Source: Brachionus plicatilis
Lineage: Eukaryota; Rotifera; Eurotatoria; Ploima; Brachionidae
Reading direction: 5' to 3'
Assembly: GCA_010279815.1 (NCBI GenBank)
Contig: QEOQ01000359.1
Coordinates: forward strand, 586,688-650,687
DNA length: 64,000 nucleotides
Below, one piece after another: positions 1-10,898 of this stretch (positions are counted from its first letter, which is position 1; each line of letters opens with the position of its first letter). The position numbers and the translations under genes are program-made. The notes under the pieces are model-generated. The model was not told the origin of the DNA and did no database searches. It saw nothing but the letters and a program-made list of their open reading frames with translations.

Positions 1-432
1 ATTGAAGTTTCAGATCAAATTTTAAGATCAAAACGATCATTTAAAATTTTAAAACTTAATTAATCTAATGATTTTTATAAATACAAAAATACAAAATAAA
101 TACAAAACATTACTTGACATGTTATGTCTAATAATGGTTCATTATCAAATTAACTTCAAAATTATTGATCTCTAATTTATTCAGTCAATAATTTAAATAA
201 TTCAGGTTAAGTTAATTCACAAATTCAAATTTATAACTTTTATATCCATTCATTCAGACTGGAATAATTTTATTTTTCCACATAAATAAATTAAAAATTT
301 AAAAACAGTGAATTTTTTTTTTAAAGTAAATTTTCATTAAAATTAATTAAAATATTTAAATCTATTAAAGTTCAATAAAAAGGAATAATTTAAAATTTTG
401 ATCTTTTGATCTTGATCTTAAACTTCAATTTG
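1..432. repeat. MITE family A, right part (left end cut by window)
   Basis: The ends are an inverted repeat: the first bases read ATTGAAGTTTCAGATCAAAT and the last, near 400-432, read as their complement (GATCTTAAACTTCAATTTG). The same element occurs complete at 35916-36438 and truncated at 21088-21294 and 13743-13787. It has no coding content. It looks like a non-autonomous DNA transposon whose superfamily I cannot assign, because the full copy shows no clear target duplication. Confidence 0.7.
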
Positions 433-1348
433 AGGTTTTTTTAGACAAATATATACCAAAAAAATTTTTATTTTAAAAAATTAATAAGTTTAAATAATAA
501 TTTATGTTTTTTTAAATTTTTTTTATTTAAGTGTTGTTTTTAGGTTTCACCTATTTTATTTTATTTTTCCACCTAACCCGCTAGTGTGTTATAGTTATGC
601 AAGCCGATGATCAAGGATTCAAACCTGCTGAGAAAGGATATCTTCAAAATATCTCTGCAGTAAGGGACGAATGTTTAAATTATTTTCATCATAAAAAAAA
701 AGGATACCGGCTTCGACTGGGTAATAAAGCGGTGTAGATGACCAACTCGATGCAGTAACCTCTGTGTCAGCTCGGAACTGTTGCTCAAATAAGTACTGGA
801 AAAGGAGATGAGAGTTTCCCTATTATCCCCTAGGATAGAAAAGAAAATCACTTTCTTCCGAAGTTCCATTTTCATATTGACTATTTTTTTGGATAAATCT
901 TCAAAACTGATATAAGTCTCGTGTTTTTATCTCCTTTTTTATGATCGCTAATTAGTGGCAGACTGATACACATTTTTTAACTTTAGATTATTTCAAAAAT
1001 AAATTTAAAAATTACAAATTTTGTCAAGACAGAATATCTTTTAAGTTTGAGCATTAAGTTAATTTTTTAGCAAGCCAATTTTTTTAATTTCACAAATGAA
1101 TCAATCGAGATAGCTTAGTGAATTTAATCGAATATAGTAAAAGTGAAAGTATGATTCAATTTTCTTTAAATTTTTTTTACTAAAAATTTTATTTCAAAAA
1201 TAAAGTGTGGTAGCAATTCTTAAGCTTGTTTTAAGAATCAAGAGTTTTAAAAAAAGTTAAATTCAAAATAAACAAATTTTGTTTTAAAATTCAACAAATA
1301 GTTTGGCTCTGTGGTTAGAGTCAAATTCCATTGTGTAAATTAAATAAA
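433..1348. other. AT-rich intergenic DNA, no gene
   Basis: No supported gene. The only non-random stretch is the less AT-rich repeat at 705-840. A short phrase near 1305-1330 vaguely resembles a tRNA promoter box but has no cloverleaf. Confidence 0.5.
705..840 (-). repeat. Dispersed repeat with a conserved minus-strand reading frame
   Basis: This stretch is clearly similar to 25634-25770, sharing CTTCGACTGGGTAATA at one end, CTAGGATAGAAA at the other and most bases between. On the minus strand both copies encode a similar peptide (core LTQR followed by VGHLHR), with an open frame over 675-875 here. Conservation at protein level suggests a piece of an unrecognised transposon ORF rather than an RNA gene. 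Confidence 0.5.
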
Positions 1349-1425
1349 TAGTAGTAGTAGTAGTAGTAAATAATGCTATGGGAGACTTGAGTCTCCAAGT
1401 AGTGGCGCATGTAGACGCCCCACTT
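1349..1425 (-). repeat. LINE 3' end: trinucleotide tail plus two hairpins
   Basis: A (GTA)n tract at 1351-1368 is followed by two hairpins, GGAGAC/GTCTCC (1381-1396) and GTGGCG with a CGCCCCAC partner (1402-1423). Read on the minus strand they lie just downstream of the reverse-transcriptase frame at 1603-2343, in the order coding end, hairpins, microsatellite tail, as for the 3' end of a non-LTR retrotransposon. Copies at 47.6 kb and 46.9 kb have a comparable layout. Confidence 0.55.
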
Positions 1426-1602
1426 TAACAGCCAATTGCCGATTTTTTTTAAATAAGCTATTTTTAGAAAACTTATTTTACATTTTTTTAAATAACTTTC
1501 TAATGAATATTTTAAAATAACTATCATTTTACACTGTTCTAAATAAACTATTTTTAGATGCAAGAAAAATATCTAAATTTATAAAAGTATTATTAAATTA
1601 AT

Positions 1603-2343
1603 TTATCTAAGTAGCTTGTCGATTCTTTTTTTAAAAATGTTTGTATTGCTGACACTCTTTGTCACCGCATCCAGCGTGTTCCAGTTTCCTGCTGTTCGGT
1701 TAATGAAAAAGTTGTGTCTCACTCCACAATTGCGGATCAGCTGTCGCTCGATAGCCTTATGGCAAGTTCTTGTGTTCCCTGCCGGGCTTTCTAGACCGTC
1801 CGAAGCCAGCTTTTGATCCCCATTTATGAATGTCACCCGATCATGACGATGCTGAATTTTGTGTAGTTGGATGAGATCACCACGCCTACGTCTCTCTTCT
1901 AGGGTACTCCAACCAAGAGCCTCTCTTCTCTCGACGTATGGTTTATCCTTCAGTTCTGGTACTAGTTTCGAGAATCGTCGCTGGACTTGCTCCAGGACAT
2001 CAATATCACTTCGTCGATAAGGATTCCAGGCTCCTACAGCAAATTCGAGATGGGAACGAACAAATGACTTAAAAAGGAGATCTACTAGCTTTAAAGAGAA
2101 GTACTTGAAAGTGAGTCTTATTCGACTTGCTACCATCGTTGCTCTTGCCGCTGCTCGCTTAGCCTGTTCGCTTGACTTAAGATCGCTGGTGATGATTATT
2201 CCGAGATCGCGTTCTTTAGTTGTCTTCGCTAGAGTGTGACCTCCAAGCTTATAGTCATGACGCCTGTTGTTTGCTCCAAAATGCATTACAACACACTTCT
2301 CTAAGTTGAAATTAGTTTGCCATGTGTCAGACCATACCAACAA
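1603..2343 (-). pseudogene. Non-LTR retrotransposon reverse transcriptase, C-terminal part
   Basis: This 246-codon frame is the C-terminal third of a CR1/Jockey-type reverse transcriptase. The thumb region is recognisable from the pattern of WQTNFNLEKC, LGIIITSDLK, VRSHLEFAVGAWNPY, VQRRFSKLVPEL and RRRGDLIQLHKI. It ends with the NRTAGNWNTLDA tail typical of these elements. Palm motifs (YADD) and the endonuclease are absent, so the copy is 5'-truncated, as usual for LINEs. The 3' flank on this strand runs into hairpins and a trinucleotide tail at 1349-1425. It has no ATG-initiated complete ORF and is taken as a dead fragment, although the frame itself is uninterrupted and so probably young. 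Confidence 0.85.
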
Positions 2344-2628
2344 TCTCTCCAGAAATTAAATAAAATAAAATAAATAATTAAATTAAATAAATAATGCCTA
2401 AGTTAGGCATCATCTATTAAAATTTTGAATAAAAAAAATTTTTATTATATAAATAAATCACTTTTTTAAAAATACTTTATAAAAATTAGAAAATACATCA
2501 AAATAAAATAAGGTAATTTTTAATCTTTTTGTTTAATCTTTTTAATTTGATTGCTTTTTTTTACAATGGTGCTTTAAATGCCTAATTTGTTTTTATTTTA
2601 AATAATAAGTGTTGATTTAACAAAAAAT

Positions 2629-2894
2629 CAGAGTTGTTTAAAAGTCCCAAAATTAATTTCCAAGTCATTAAAAAAATTCCAAAATCCGGACTTTTTTTTT
2701 TTAAATTTGCTAGATCAGGCTTTATTTCAAAAAATTTATATACTCTTGGGTTGTCAAATGCATAAAGATTTGCCATATTTCAGAATTTTCTTGCAATTTT
2801 AGCATAAAAATCTTCACAATTCTTCTTCAGTATTCAAAATTTTAAAGCTCGGACTTGGACTTGACTTGAGACTTGTGACTTTTAAACAACTCTG
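2629..2894. mobile_element. hAT-type MITE, family B
   Basis: Terminal inverted repeats start CAGAGTTGTTTAAAAGTC and end in the complement GACTTTTAAACAACTCTG. Flanking octamers (CAAAAAAT left, CAAAATTA right) agree at most positions, consistent with an aged 8-bp duplication. The interior is AT-rich and noncoding. Better-preserved relatives are at 28702-28976 and 18952-19137. Confidence 0.75.
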
Positions 2895-4310
2895 CAAAAT
2901 TAAATGAAAAATTGAAACTTTTAAAATCAAAATATAATCTAGTCTTTTAATATTAAAAATGTTATATACTTAAAATCAATTTGGAAAGATTCTTAAACTT
3001 ATATTTTCAAGAAATTTGGTAAAAATTGAATGCGAGATTATTTATCCTTTATTGTTTTAATTGAATAGATGATTAGCATCCTTTGGTTAAAAAAATTGGT
3101 CTTTTTAATAGTTAAAAGTTTGTCGATTACTAAAACGATTATTGATAATCGATTGCCAACAGTATTTGATTATTAAGTTATTTAAGCTTAAGCTCATTTT
3201 TAAAATAAAAAATATTTTTTAATGATTTTAAAAAAATATCAATCAATTAATTTAAATTTCGATTGATTTTTGTGAATTAATTAGAAATTCTCTCATTTTA
3301 TATTTCCTATTTTTTTTTGTTATTTTAAATATTCTTATAGCGAAGACATGATGATTTTTCACNNNNNNNNNNNNNNNNNNNNNNNNNNNNNNNNNNNNNN
3401 NNNNNNNNNNNNNNNNNNTAATGGTAAAAATAAATCAAAAATGATGATAATCGGCAAAAATTAAATTTTTAATAGAATACATGTAGGAAATTCCTTCCCA
3501 TAAGCAAATATTGAATTGAATTTTTTTAATTTTTTATATGACAAATCTTAAAAAAGATTTGTCTTAAAAATTGAAGAAAATATTTTCTCCAATTTTTTAA
3601 TAAAATTGAAAATTTATCAAAATAAATCTGATTCGATCAAAATGGGTAAATCTTCAAGTTATTTTCAGACAGGATTTATATAATAAGATTTATAAAACGG
3701 TAAGATAAAAATCTAAAAATTAGTCAAATGTAATATCAGACAATTTTTATTTAATCTAACTTTTTTGTAACTAATTTTTTGTTGTATAATACGATTAAGA
3801 AAATTTAAAAATCCTCTTAAAAATAAAATTCAGTCAGACATCAAAATTTGAACGAGATACTTTAATGCATTTTACTCCACAAAGAACATTATCTAAAATC
3901 CCAAATTATTTTAAATAACAATAGCTGATTTGTTTCAGTATTAATGAAATATTTACAAATATAAAATTCAGTAATCAAGATAATATATAATTACAAAATA
4001 AATATTTGCCAAAAAATTACGTGCTTTTTAAAATAATAAAACTATCAATAAAGTATTAACCGCTAATCATGAGTTTTAGATTTAAATTTTTTTAATTCTC
4101 TCTTTGGTATTTCAAAAAAATAATACTAGAATTTTATTTTAGTTAGTTTTTTTTGTAAAGTCAATCTAGGCAGCTTAATTCAATATTCAACTTTAGTTTT
4201 ATTTTTAATTCAATCGAAAAATATTATTTTTAGTAAGTCTTAAATGAACGTAAAGCCAATTTGAAGGAAAAATTATTTAAAATTTACAAAATAAAATTTA
4301 TTCAATATTG
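2895..4310. other. AT-rich intergenic DNA with assembly gap
   Basis: No gene or element is seen. 56 unknown bases lie at 3363-3418. This region is downstream of the minus-strand Ly6 gene and may contain its 3'UTR. Confidence 0.5.
3363..3418. other. Assembly gap (56 N)
   Basis: A run of N. Confidence 1.
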
Positions 4311-4957
4311 TCATAAATTTATTAAATTATTTGAAAAAAACAAGATAATTATCAAAAGAAAAAGACAAAAAATATTCGCTTTGATTAAGGAGGAACTATT
4401 GAAACTTTTTGCTTGCTCTGAATTTAAATCCTTGGTCTCATTTACTTGTTTCGGGTTATGTTTGGTGCTTAGCGCCATTGTGGGAAGTGGAGATGCTGTC
4501 GGAAAATAAATCTCCATGGTCTGGACATTGATTCTTTCATTCGGAAATCTATTACACAAATTCGACTGGCAACAATAAGTGTTAAAAGTCAAATTATTTG
4601 ACACATATGAATCACTGGTACAATTCAGCTGACAACCACGAACTATCAAAGTCTTGTTGGTTTCAGAAATAAATACAGTTACTATCTTTATTTAAAAAAT
4701 TAAAATAATTTAAAAAGTAATTTAATTGATTACTGAACAAAAAGTGTGCGAATCGGGACACACAGTAAAGTTGCTTTTTTCTCGTATTTTTTTTTCTGAA
4801 AAACACTCGCCATTTATATCGGTTGGACATGACATACATCTAAGACTTAAAGCCCTTTTTGTCATATAAACTAAAAGTAAACAAAATCAAATATAGGCCT
4901 AGTGTTTATTCAAAATTTACCTATAAACAAAATTTGAATACCAATCGATATTTTCAT
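4311..4957 (-). CDS. Ly6/uPAR-type GPI-anchored protein, gene 1 of a tandem pair
   Basis: Three-exon model: 4921-4957, 4734-4870 and 4311-4652 on the minus strand, 171 residues. Exon 1 encodes a hydrophobic leader (MKISIGIQILFI). Exon 2 carries the first half of a Ly6 three-finger domain (LRCMSCPTDINGEC, then a Cys-rich stretch ending TFC). Exon 3 carries the second half with the hallmark YCCQSNLCN. A Ser/Thr/Asn-rich stalk and a C-terminal hydrophobic tail (IFCLFLLIIILFF) follow and suggest replacement by a GPI anchor. The introns have GT/AG ends: phase 1 after the leader, phase 0 inside the domain. Exon 2 is 137 nt, as in the neighbour at 5384-6188, and the phases match, so the two are tandem paralogues. 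Members of this family sit on the outer cell surface and bind or modulate receptors; the partner here is unknown. The exon 1 acceptor is the least certain boundary. Confidence 0.75.
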
Positions 4958-5383
4958 TACGAAATTTCAAAGTTATTCTCGTTTGAGCCAACATAAAATT
5001 TCAAAATACTTTATATGCTTGGAGTTAAACGAGACAAAAGAAAATCTTTAATTAGCAAAAATAAACCAAAGGATACTAATCTAATCTTTAAAATATTTAC
5101 TATAGAAAAATTAACGGGATCATTTAATTAACCATTATCGAAGATCCTAAACTTAATTATTACTAGGCTTTAAACTCGCAAAAAAATTCAAACACTTAAT
5201 TGCTAAGGCCTATAGACTACAGGTCATTGAATAAAATACTCTAGAAAAAATTACTCTGAGACGAAAAAAAATTTCATAGTCCAAATAATACTAAAAAAAG
5301 TTTTTATTTGAAAAATAAATATAAACGTTTGTGATTCTAAATTTATTTTATATTAATAGTTTAGAAAAATATTTGAAAATTAA

Positions 5384-6188
5384 CTAGTACATAAAAAATA
5401 CAATATATAGGCACAATACCGACAAAATGGGCGAAAACTCAAGCTTTAAGCATTTATTTCTACTAGTTGAATTTGAGTAATCCTCAAATGTTGACTCATC
5501 AATATTTTGTTGTGTGATACTTTCAAAAGACTCAGTAGAATAATCAAATTCTTTTTTTTTAAATAAATTAAATAAAAGAAAATTTTTTTTAGAACAAAAT
5601 TTACTTGTTTTATTTAAATAATCTGAAATTGAAGTCTGAAAAGTTCGATTTTCGCTAAAAGTTGAGTTTAAATCAAGCAGTTCATAGTCTGTTGAATTTT
5701 CCCCGGTGTTATTAGATGAATTGAATGAATCAAAATTTGCATTTTCTATTTCTACAAATTCATTACACCTGTCAAATGAACAGCACCATGTTAAATTTAT
5801 TGTTTGATTGTCAGATTTGTTCATCGGTATGCATTCTTTTTGACAGGCCCTTGACACACGTGAGTCCTCAATTATCATGCTCTGCGATATGATTAACTTA
5901 AAATTTTGTCAATAAAAATCAAGAAAATTTAAGTGCCACTAAACCTACAGTGCAACTATTTTCATCTGATTTACACTCAACTAAATATTCTTCCGAAAGT
6001 TTTTGATTAAATGTGCAGTTTGGATTGTCAAAGCTAAAGCACTGGAAGCACTTTAAGCTTTCCAATTTGGGCAGGAACCCGAAGCCTAAGTGATTTTTTT
6101 TTAAATATTTTTAAATGTTGTTATTTGAATAAAAATTACCGAATGTCAGAATAAGAAAAATTAAAACTTTGACTTGATATAAAATCAT
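5384..6188 (-). CDS. Ly6/uPAR-type GPI-anchored protein, gene 2 of a tandem pair
   Basis: Three-exon model: 6140-6188, 5949-6085 and 5384-5881 on the minus strand, 227 residues. The leader is MILYQVKVLIFLILTF. The Ly6 domain starts LKCFQCFSFDNPNC in exon 2 and finishes with WCCSFDRCN in exon 3. A long Ser/Thr/Asn-rich acidic stalk of roughly 110 residues follows, with several N-glycosylation sequons, then a terminal hydrophobic segment (ILSVLCLYIVFFMY) fitting a GPI signal. The introns (54 and 67 nt) have GT/AG ends. At the second intron I chose donor GTAGGT because it keeps the frame (phase 0) and matches gene 1. The stalk is much longer than that of gene 1. The ligand is unknown. Confidence 0.78.
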
Positions 6189-6719
6189 TAGAGAGTAAAT
6201 TTTTTTAAATTTTATTTTTTTTTTAAATTGGCTTTAATACATTAAATTTATATTTTGTAATATTGATAAAATTTAAATAAATTGTGAGATTACGTGATTA
6301 TTAGAATCAAAAATGATGCATTAAAAATGTAATTTGAATTAAAGATAAATATTTTCCAGTTAGCAAACATGATACACAAAACCTACATTACATTTTGAAA
6401 ATAATAAAAAAAGTCATGATAATTAGAGTATTGTGAATTTTGGAACAAAAATTAAAAAATTTGAAATTGATTTTTCTATGTTTGGCCTAAAATTCATTCT
6501 TCACAAATAAAAAAATCTGCGAGTTAATTTTAAAAATACAATGCTTTTCAGTCTTTTTGAATAGAATTTGGGTGATTCAAAGTTTGTATTAATTTAAACA
6601 AAGTAAAATAGAATTTGTTAGGATTATGTTAGAATTTGTATGAATTTGAATAAGTAGTGATTTGTTAGGATGATTTTACGAGAATAAACGCGAATTTATG
6701 GATATGGCTAAAAAGCAGA
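6189..6719. other. AT-rich intergenic DNA, putative Ly6 upstream region
   Basis: This lies 5' of the minus-strand Ly6 gene 2. I see no clear core promoter motif and no gene. Confidence 0.4.
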
Positions 6720-7515
6720 AAATCAAAAGCAGACTTCGGACTGGCATTTTCCAAAAATTTTTGTTTTCGTTTCCAAAATCTGCATATTTTTTGAGTAAAA
6801 AGCGAAAATCCACTTTTTTGGGGGACCAGCGGATTTTTGAAGCGGAATGATAAAAAAGCGGATTATTTAATAAAATTTACAAAAAAATTTTGTAAGTTTA
6901 TTATGCATGCATTTGTGATTGAGTCTTTTTAATATTTTCTATAAAAAGTTAAAAAAAAAAATCGTGTAATTTAGAAAAAAAAATCTAAAGAGAAATGAAA
7001 AAATAAAAACTAATTTATTTTTGAATTAATCGTGTTCATATTTTAGCTGTTGAACATTGCAATGGTAAATATATTGAAACTTTAACAAAATATCCAAAAG
7101 GTAAAATGGAATATTTAATTAAATCAAAAATAATTATAAGCTAACTGGCACAAAAAAAGTTAAAAATCTAATTATGGGTATTATTGATTCAGAAAAAGCG
7201 AGCTCACTCAATAAATTAATACGAAAAAAGCATCTGATTGATTCTAGTTTTCTAGAAAATTAATTTTTTTTAAAGTTGAACTAAAATATTCTACAAAATA
7301 ATTAAAAAAAAAACTAAAACAATAACTTATTTTATCAAATAAAATGTTAAATTCTTAAAATTTTTTTTAAATAATCCTCATTTTTATCATTCCGCTTCAA
7401 AAATCCGCTGGTCTCCCAAAAAAGCGGATTTCCGCTTTTTAATCAAAAAATATGCGGACTTTGGAGACGAAGACAAAAATTTTTGGAAAAGTCATCAGCG
7501 AATTGTCAGCAGCGC
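6720..7515. mobile_element. Inverted-repeat DNA element, arms about 130 bp
   Basis: The left arm (about 6735-6875) and right arm (about 7368-7495) are imperfect reverse complements, with shared blocks such as CCAAAAATTTTTGT, GCATATTTTTTGA and CATTCCGCTTCAAAAATCCGC. The interior (about 490 bp) is AT-rich with only short open stretches. This is a non-autonomous foldback or MITE-like element. I could not define exact termini or a target duplication. Confidence 0.65.
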
Positions 7516-7879
7516 CTGTAACTAAATATTCTTCTTGAAGTATCCTCTTTAAAGTTCAAAGTTTTTTGGTAAAATAAGATTGTCTAATAATTTTTCCATT
7601 AATTGAATAGAATTTTATTTTTTATGAGAAATGTGACAATTAGCAAAATCTACAATATCGAGCATTTTTGAAATCGTTTTATTGTTATCTAAAGAATTAG
7701 ATACATTTTTTTTGCAGATCTGGTAAATGGTTTGCTGATCTAGAAAAAATTGTTTTCTAATTTTAGCCATCTGAACTTTTGCTTCAAGAAAAATCAATGT
7801 GTTTTTTCGATTAGGTTTGTTTTATTTTGAATCCATCGATGATTAAAATTGACTTTAAATCAACTAAATTTAAATTTAA

Positions 7880-8064
7880 AGCTGAATAGTTTAAAAGTCT
7901 CAAAATTAAATATCCAAATCATTAAAAAAAGTCCAAGTCCTGACTTTTTTTTCATGATCTGATCTTTTTTTGCCATATTTCAGAATTTTCTTGCAATTTT
8001 AGCATTAAAGTCTTCACAATTTTTCTTCAGTATTCAAAATTTTAAAGTGCGGACTTGGACTTGC
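7880..8064. repeat. Truncated hAT MITE family B copy
   Basis: It shares the AGTTTAAAAGTC terminal segment and an internal block (GCCATATTTCAGAATTTTCTTGC) with 2629-2894, but the right terminus is missing after GGACTTGGACTTG. Confidence 0.6.
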
Positions 8065-9111
8065 TGATTTACATAAAAATTGATCCAATTTTGTGATGTT
8101 TATTTTATAAAGATCTGATGATAAATAAAATGATATTAGTTTTTGAAGACAATCTAAATATTTACTGATGTACATCAATTAAAACAAATTAATCGATGAA
8201 AATTTGAAGTAAAGTTAAAGAATAGATTTTTTTTAATTTTCATCATTTTTATTATTAAAAATTGAAACAACATTTAAATTTTCAATTCTCAATGTAGTTA
8301 TTTATATACCGACATGTCATTAAATAATCTTTTTAATGTTATAAGACCCTGTCGTTAACTCTGAATACCAAGATGTTACGAAATGTCGTTAAAATCAAGC
8401 AATTTAGTTAAAATATTAAATTTTGATGAATTTTTTTGAAATATCTAGAATGAAAGCTAATTAAGGCTTAATTTAATTTAAATAAAATTGAATAAAAATG
8501 GTTAATTTATCGCGGAAAAATGTTGATTTACAGACCGAGTGCAAGAAGTTAAAGGTATTTGTATTAGTATTTGTTCAACAGAGACTAGAGATTTGAATTT
8601 TGAATTTATATTTACAGCACCAAAAAAACCACTAAAAAATATTTACAATTACGATTTTTAACCAGAAATTTAAAAATACCAGAAAGCTAAATAATGTTAA
8701 GGAATACTTAGACAATAATTAAATTTTTTGTTTTTTATTATTTTTTAATTTATATTTTTATTATTGAAATATTGCATAATGTAATAAATTATTATTTTTA
8801 TTTTTTCAAAAGAAAGAAATTATTTTAAAATTAAAATAAACATTTTGTAAATAAACTAATTAAATTAAACAAAAAGCAATTAATTCAAGAATTTATTTAC
8901 AACTAATTAATTTCAACATGGAGACAATATTTTCTCCAAAGTATGTTGCACTATTTTTTTAAGTATAATTTATTAACTTTAATAATTTTAATTCATCAAA
9001 AAGGAAGAATTTTTGATCAATTGTATTTGAATTTCACAATACCATTGACTTCGACATCACTTTAAAATTTTTTTCGATCGGATAAGCCCAAACTTAGACT
9101 TTACTTAAACC
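8065..9111. other. AT-rich DNA, no supported gene
   Basis: A 20-codon ATG frame at about 8500-8557 runs into a GTATTTGT donor-like site, but I found no frame-compatible downstream exon, so I do not call a gene. Confidence 0.4.
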
Positions 9112-9327
9112 TTGGAAAATTATTATAAAAATGTATTGCGTGGCAATTATAGAGGCTCTAGCCGATTATCAAAAGAGGTTGCTGCAGGACTTTGCAGTAC
9201 TAACTTTTTGGTTCACTTTGCAGCGTCCGAAAAACCAAACAATTCTTATCGTAACTTTACAGCTACCGTTTACTCAGAGAACAAAACAAAGATAAAAGTT
9301 AAGTTAGATTTGAGATTTTTCTTGTAA
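9112..9327 (+). other. Unrecognised open frame beside inverted-repeat element
   Basis: There are 71 open codons with balanced composition for such AT-rich DNA (core RGNYRGSSRLSKEVAAGLCS), but no ATG at the start and no family I recognise. The last codons overlap the outer edge of the 9305-11563 element. It could be an exon of an unmodelled gene or the end of a transposon ORF. Confidence 0.2.
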
Positions 9328-9520
9328 AGATGGTAAAAATTTATTATTATATATACCTTAAACTCGTGACCATTACTCTTGGAACATTGTCAAAATTTGG
9401 GTTTATTCCATACGGAACTAATACCATCGAAACCATGTTATAAAATTTTTTTTTTTTTTTTTAGATAAACCTTGACGTCTGACTTTAAACTAAGAGTAAG
9501 CGCAAAAATTTGATTTTATT

Positions 9521-10461
9521 CAGAGTTGGTCAAAAGTCAAAGTCATGAAGTCAAAGTTAAGTCTGGACTTTGACTTAAAATTATATTTTTTCCTGAATAA
9601 AAAATTCTATATGATCTAATTGATTATTTTCTAATTTTTGAAACAAGTAAAAGTACTGACTTGCACTTGACTTGTGTCAAAAATTTTAAAAAAAAATATT
9701 TAAAGTAAGTTAAAGATTTAAAAAAAAATTTAAAAAGTAATTTTTAAATATAACTAATTCAATAAAGTGTCACTATTAAAAACTTTTTATAAAAACTTGT
9801 TCAAATAAAAAATTAATTTAAAAAAATAGTAAGCCTTTTAATATTTAATTTTACTTCCTTTTATTTTGTGTGTTTTTAAAAATGACTAAAAGTCTTACAT
9901 TTTTTTTCAATATTTGCAATATTCTTGGCATCTTGAAGTTTAGGATCAAAAAAATCAGATCAAATAGTATTTTTTTTATAACTTTTGAATGGTACTTGAT
10001 TAAATCCCTCTGCAAAATGCTAACTTAAGAAAAAAACATGCTAAATATTAGATAAGGCTCTGCAAAAACTCTACTATTTTGCAGCAAAATGCACGCCATT
10101 AAAAAGTATTTAATTTGACTGCGCAATTTAAGTGCAGAGTTTTTGCAGAGCCTCATACAATATTCAGCATGTATTTTTCATTATTTAGCATTTTGCAGAG
10201 AGATTTAATCAAGTACCATTCAAAAGTTATAAAAAAAATACTATTTGATCTGATTTTTTTGATCCTAAACTTCAAGATGCCATATTCTTTAAGCTTAAAT
10301 ATATATAAATATTCATTTTAATAATTTTTTTAACTAAGTTAAAGAAGATTTAAAAAATTAGAAAATAATTTAGTTGACTTGAGTGGACTCAAGTCAAAGT
10401 CTGACTTTGACTTTGACTTTTAACGATTCTGACTTTAAAGTTTGACTTTTGACCAACTCTG
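9521..10461. mobile_element. hAT MITE family B with perfect 8-bp target duplication
   Basis: The ends are CAGAGTTGGTCAAAAGTC and its complement. Flanks ATTTTATT at 9513-9520 and 10462-10469 are identical, an 8-bp duplication typical of hAT. The insert at 9927-10281 sits inside this element. Confidence 0.9.
9927..10281. mobile_element. hAT-type MITE family C, nested copy
   Basis: The near-perfect terminal inverted repeats (over 40 bp) begin GGCATCTTGAAGTTTAGGAT. Flanks ATATTCTT at 9919-9926 and 10282-10289 are identical (8 bp). The interior has an inner inverted pair around CTCTGCAAAA. A second copy is at 13230-13584. Confidence 0.92.
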
Positions 10462-10700
10462 ATTTTATTCTTAGAATAATTTCGAATTTATTTTGCAATA
10501 AACTTAAAAAATTGTAGAGTTAAATTCGAAATTAAAAAAAATTAAAAATTAAACTTTATTCTAATTTTTGTATTTATTCTAAGAGTAAAAATTAAAAATT
10601 AAAAATTAAATTTAAAATTAAAAAATTCGATTTAATAGCTAAAAAAAACTGTATATAACATTTTTTTTTATTTTGACTAATAATTTTACCATTTTCGTTA

Positions 10701-10898
10701 CTATTTCCATGTTCGAGGTAACCTTTTTCTACCACGTTTCTTTGGTGATAATTGATTTGAACAAGTTTCGATATTGGAAGCTATTGAAATTTGGGATTTG
10801 GTTTGGTTGTTCTGAAGGTTCAATTCCCTAAGAGAGTTTCGATTAGTTGGTTTTTGTCTATTTGAATTTACGGTTTTATTTCTAATCCGTCCAACCAT
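10701..10898 (-). other. Small basic ORF inside inverted-repeat element
   Basis: 65 codons from an ATG (MVGRIRNK...), polar and basic, ending in KKRGRKRLPRTWK, which resembles an AT-hook or nuclear localisation signal. Part of the frame is repeated in inverted orientation at 10950-11010. It is probably a remnant of the element's protein, perhaps the DNA-binding end of a transposase. The family is not identified. Confidence 0.3.

Noticed and set aside
1305..1335. tRNA-like promoter boxes (TGGCTCTGTGG and GAGTCAAATTCC)
   Set aside because: The boxes are too close together and no cloverleaf can be folded.
4261..4509. Plus-strand frame of 82 codons
   Set aside because: Antisense to the last exon of the Ly6 gene, with no ATG and Lys/Ile-rich chance composition.
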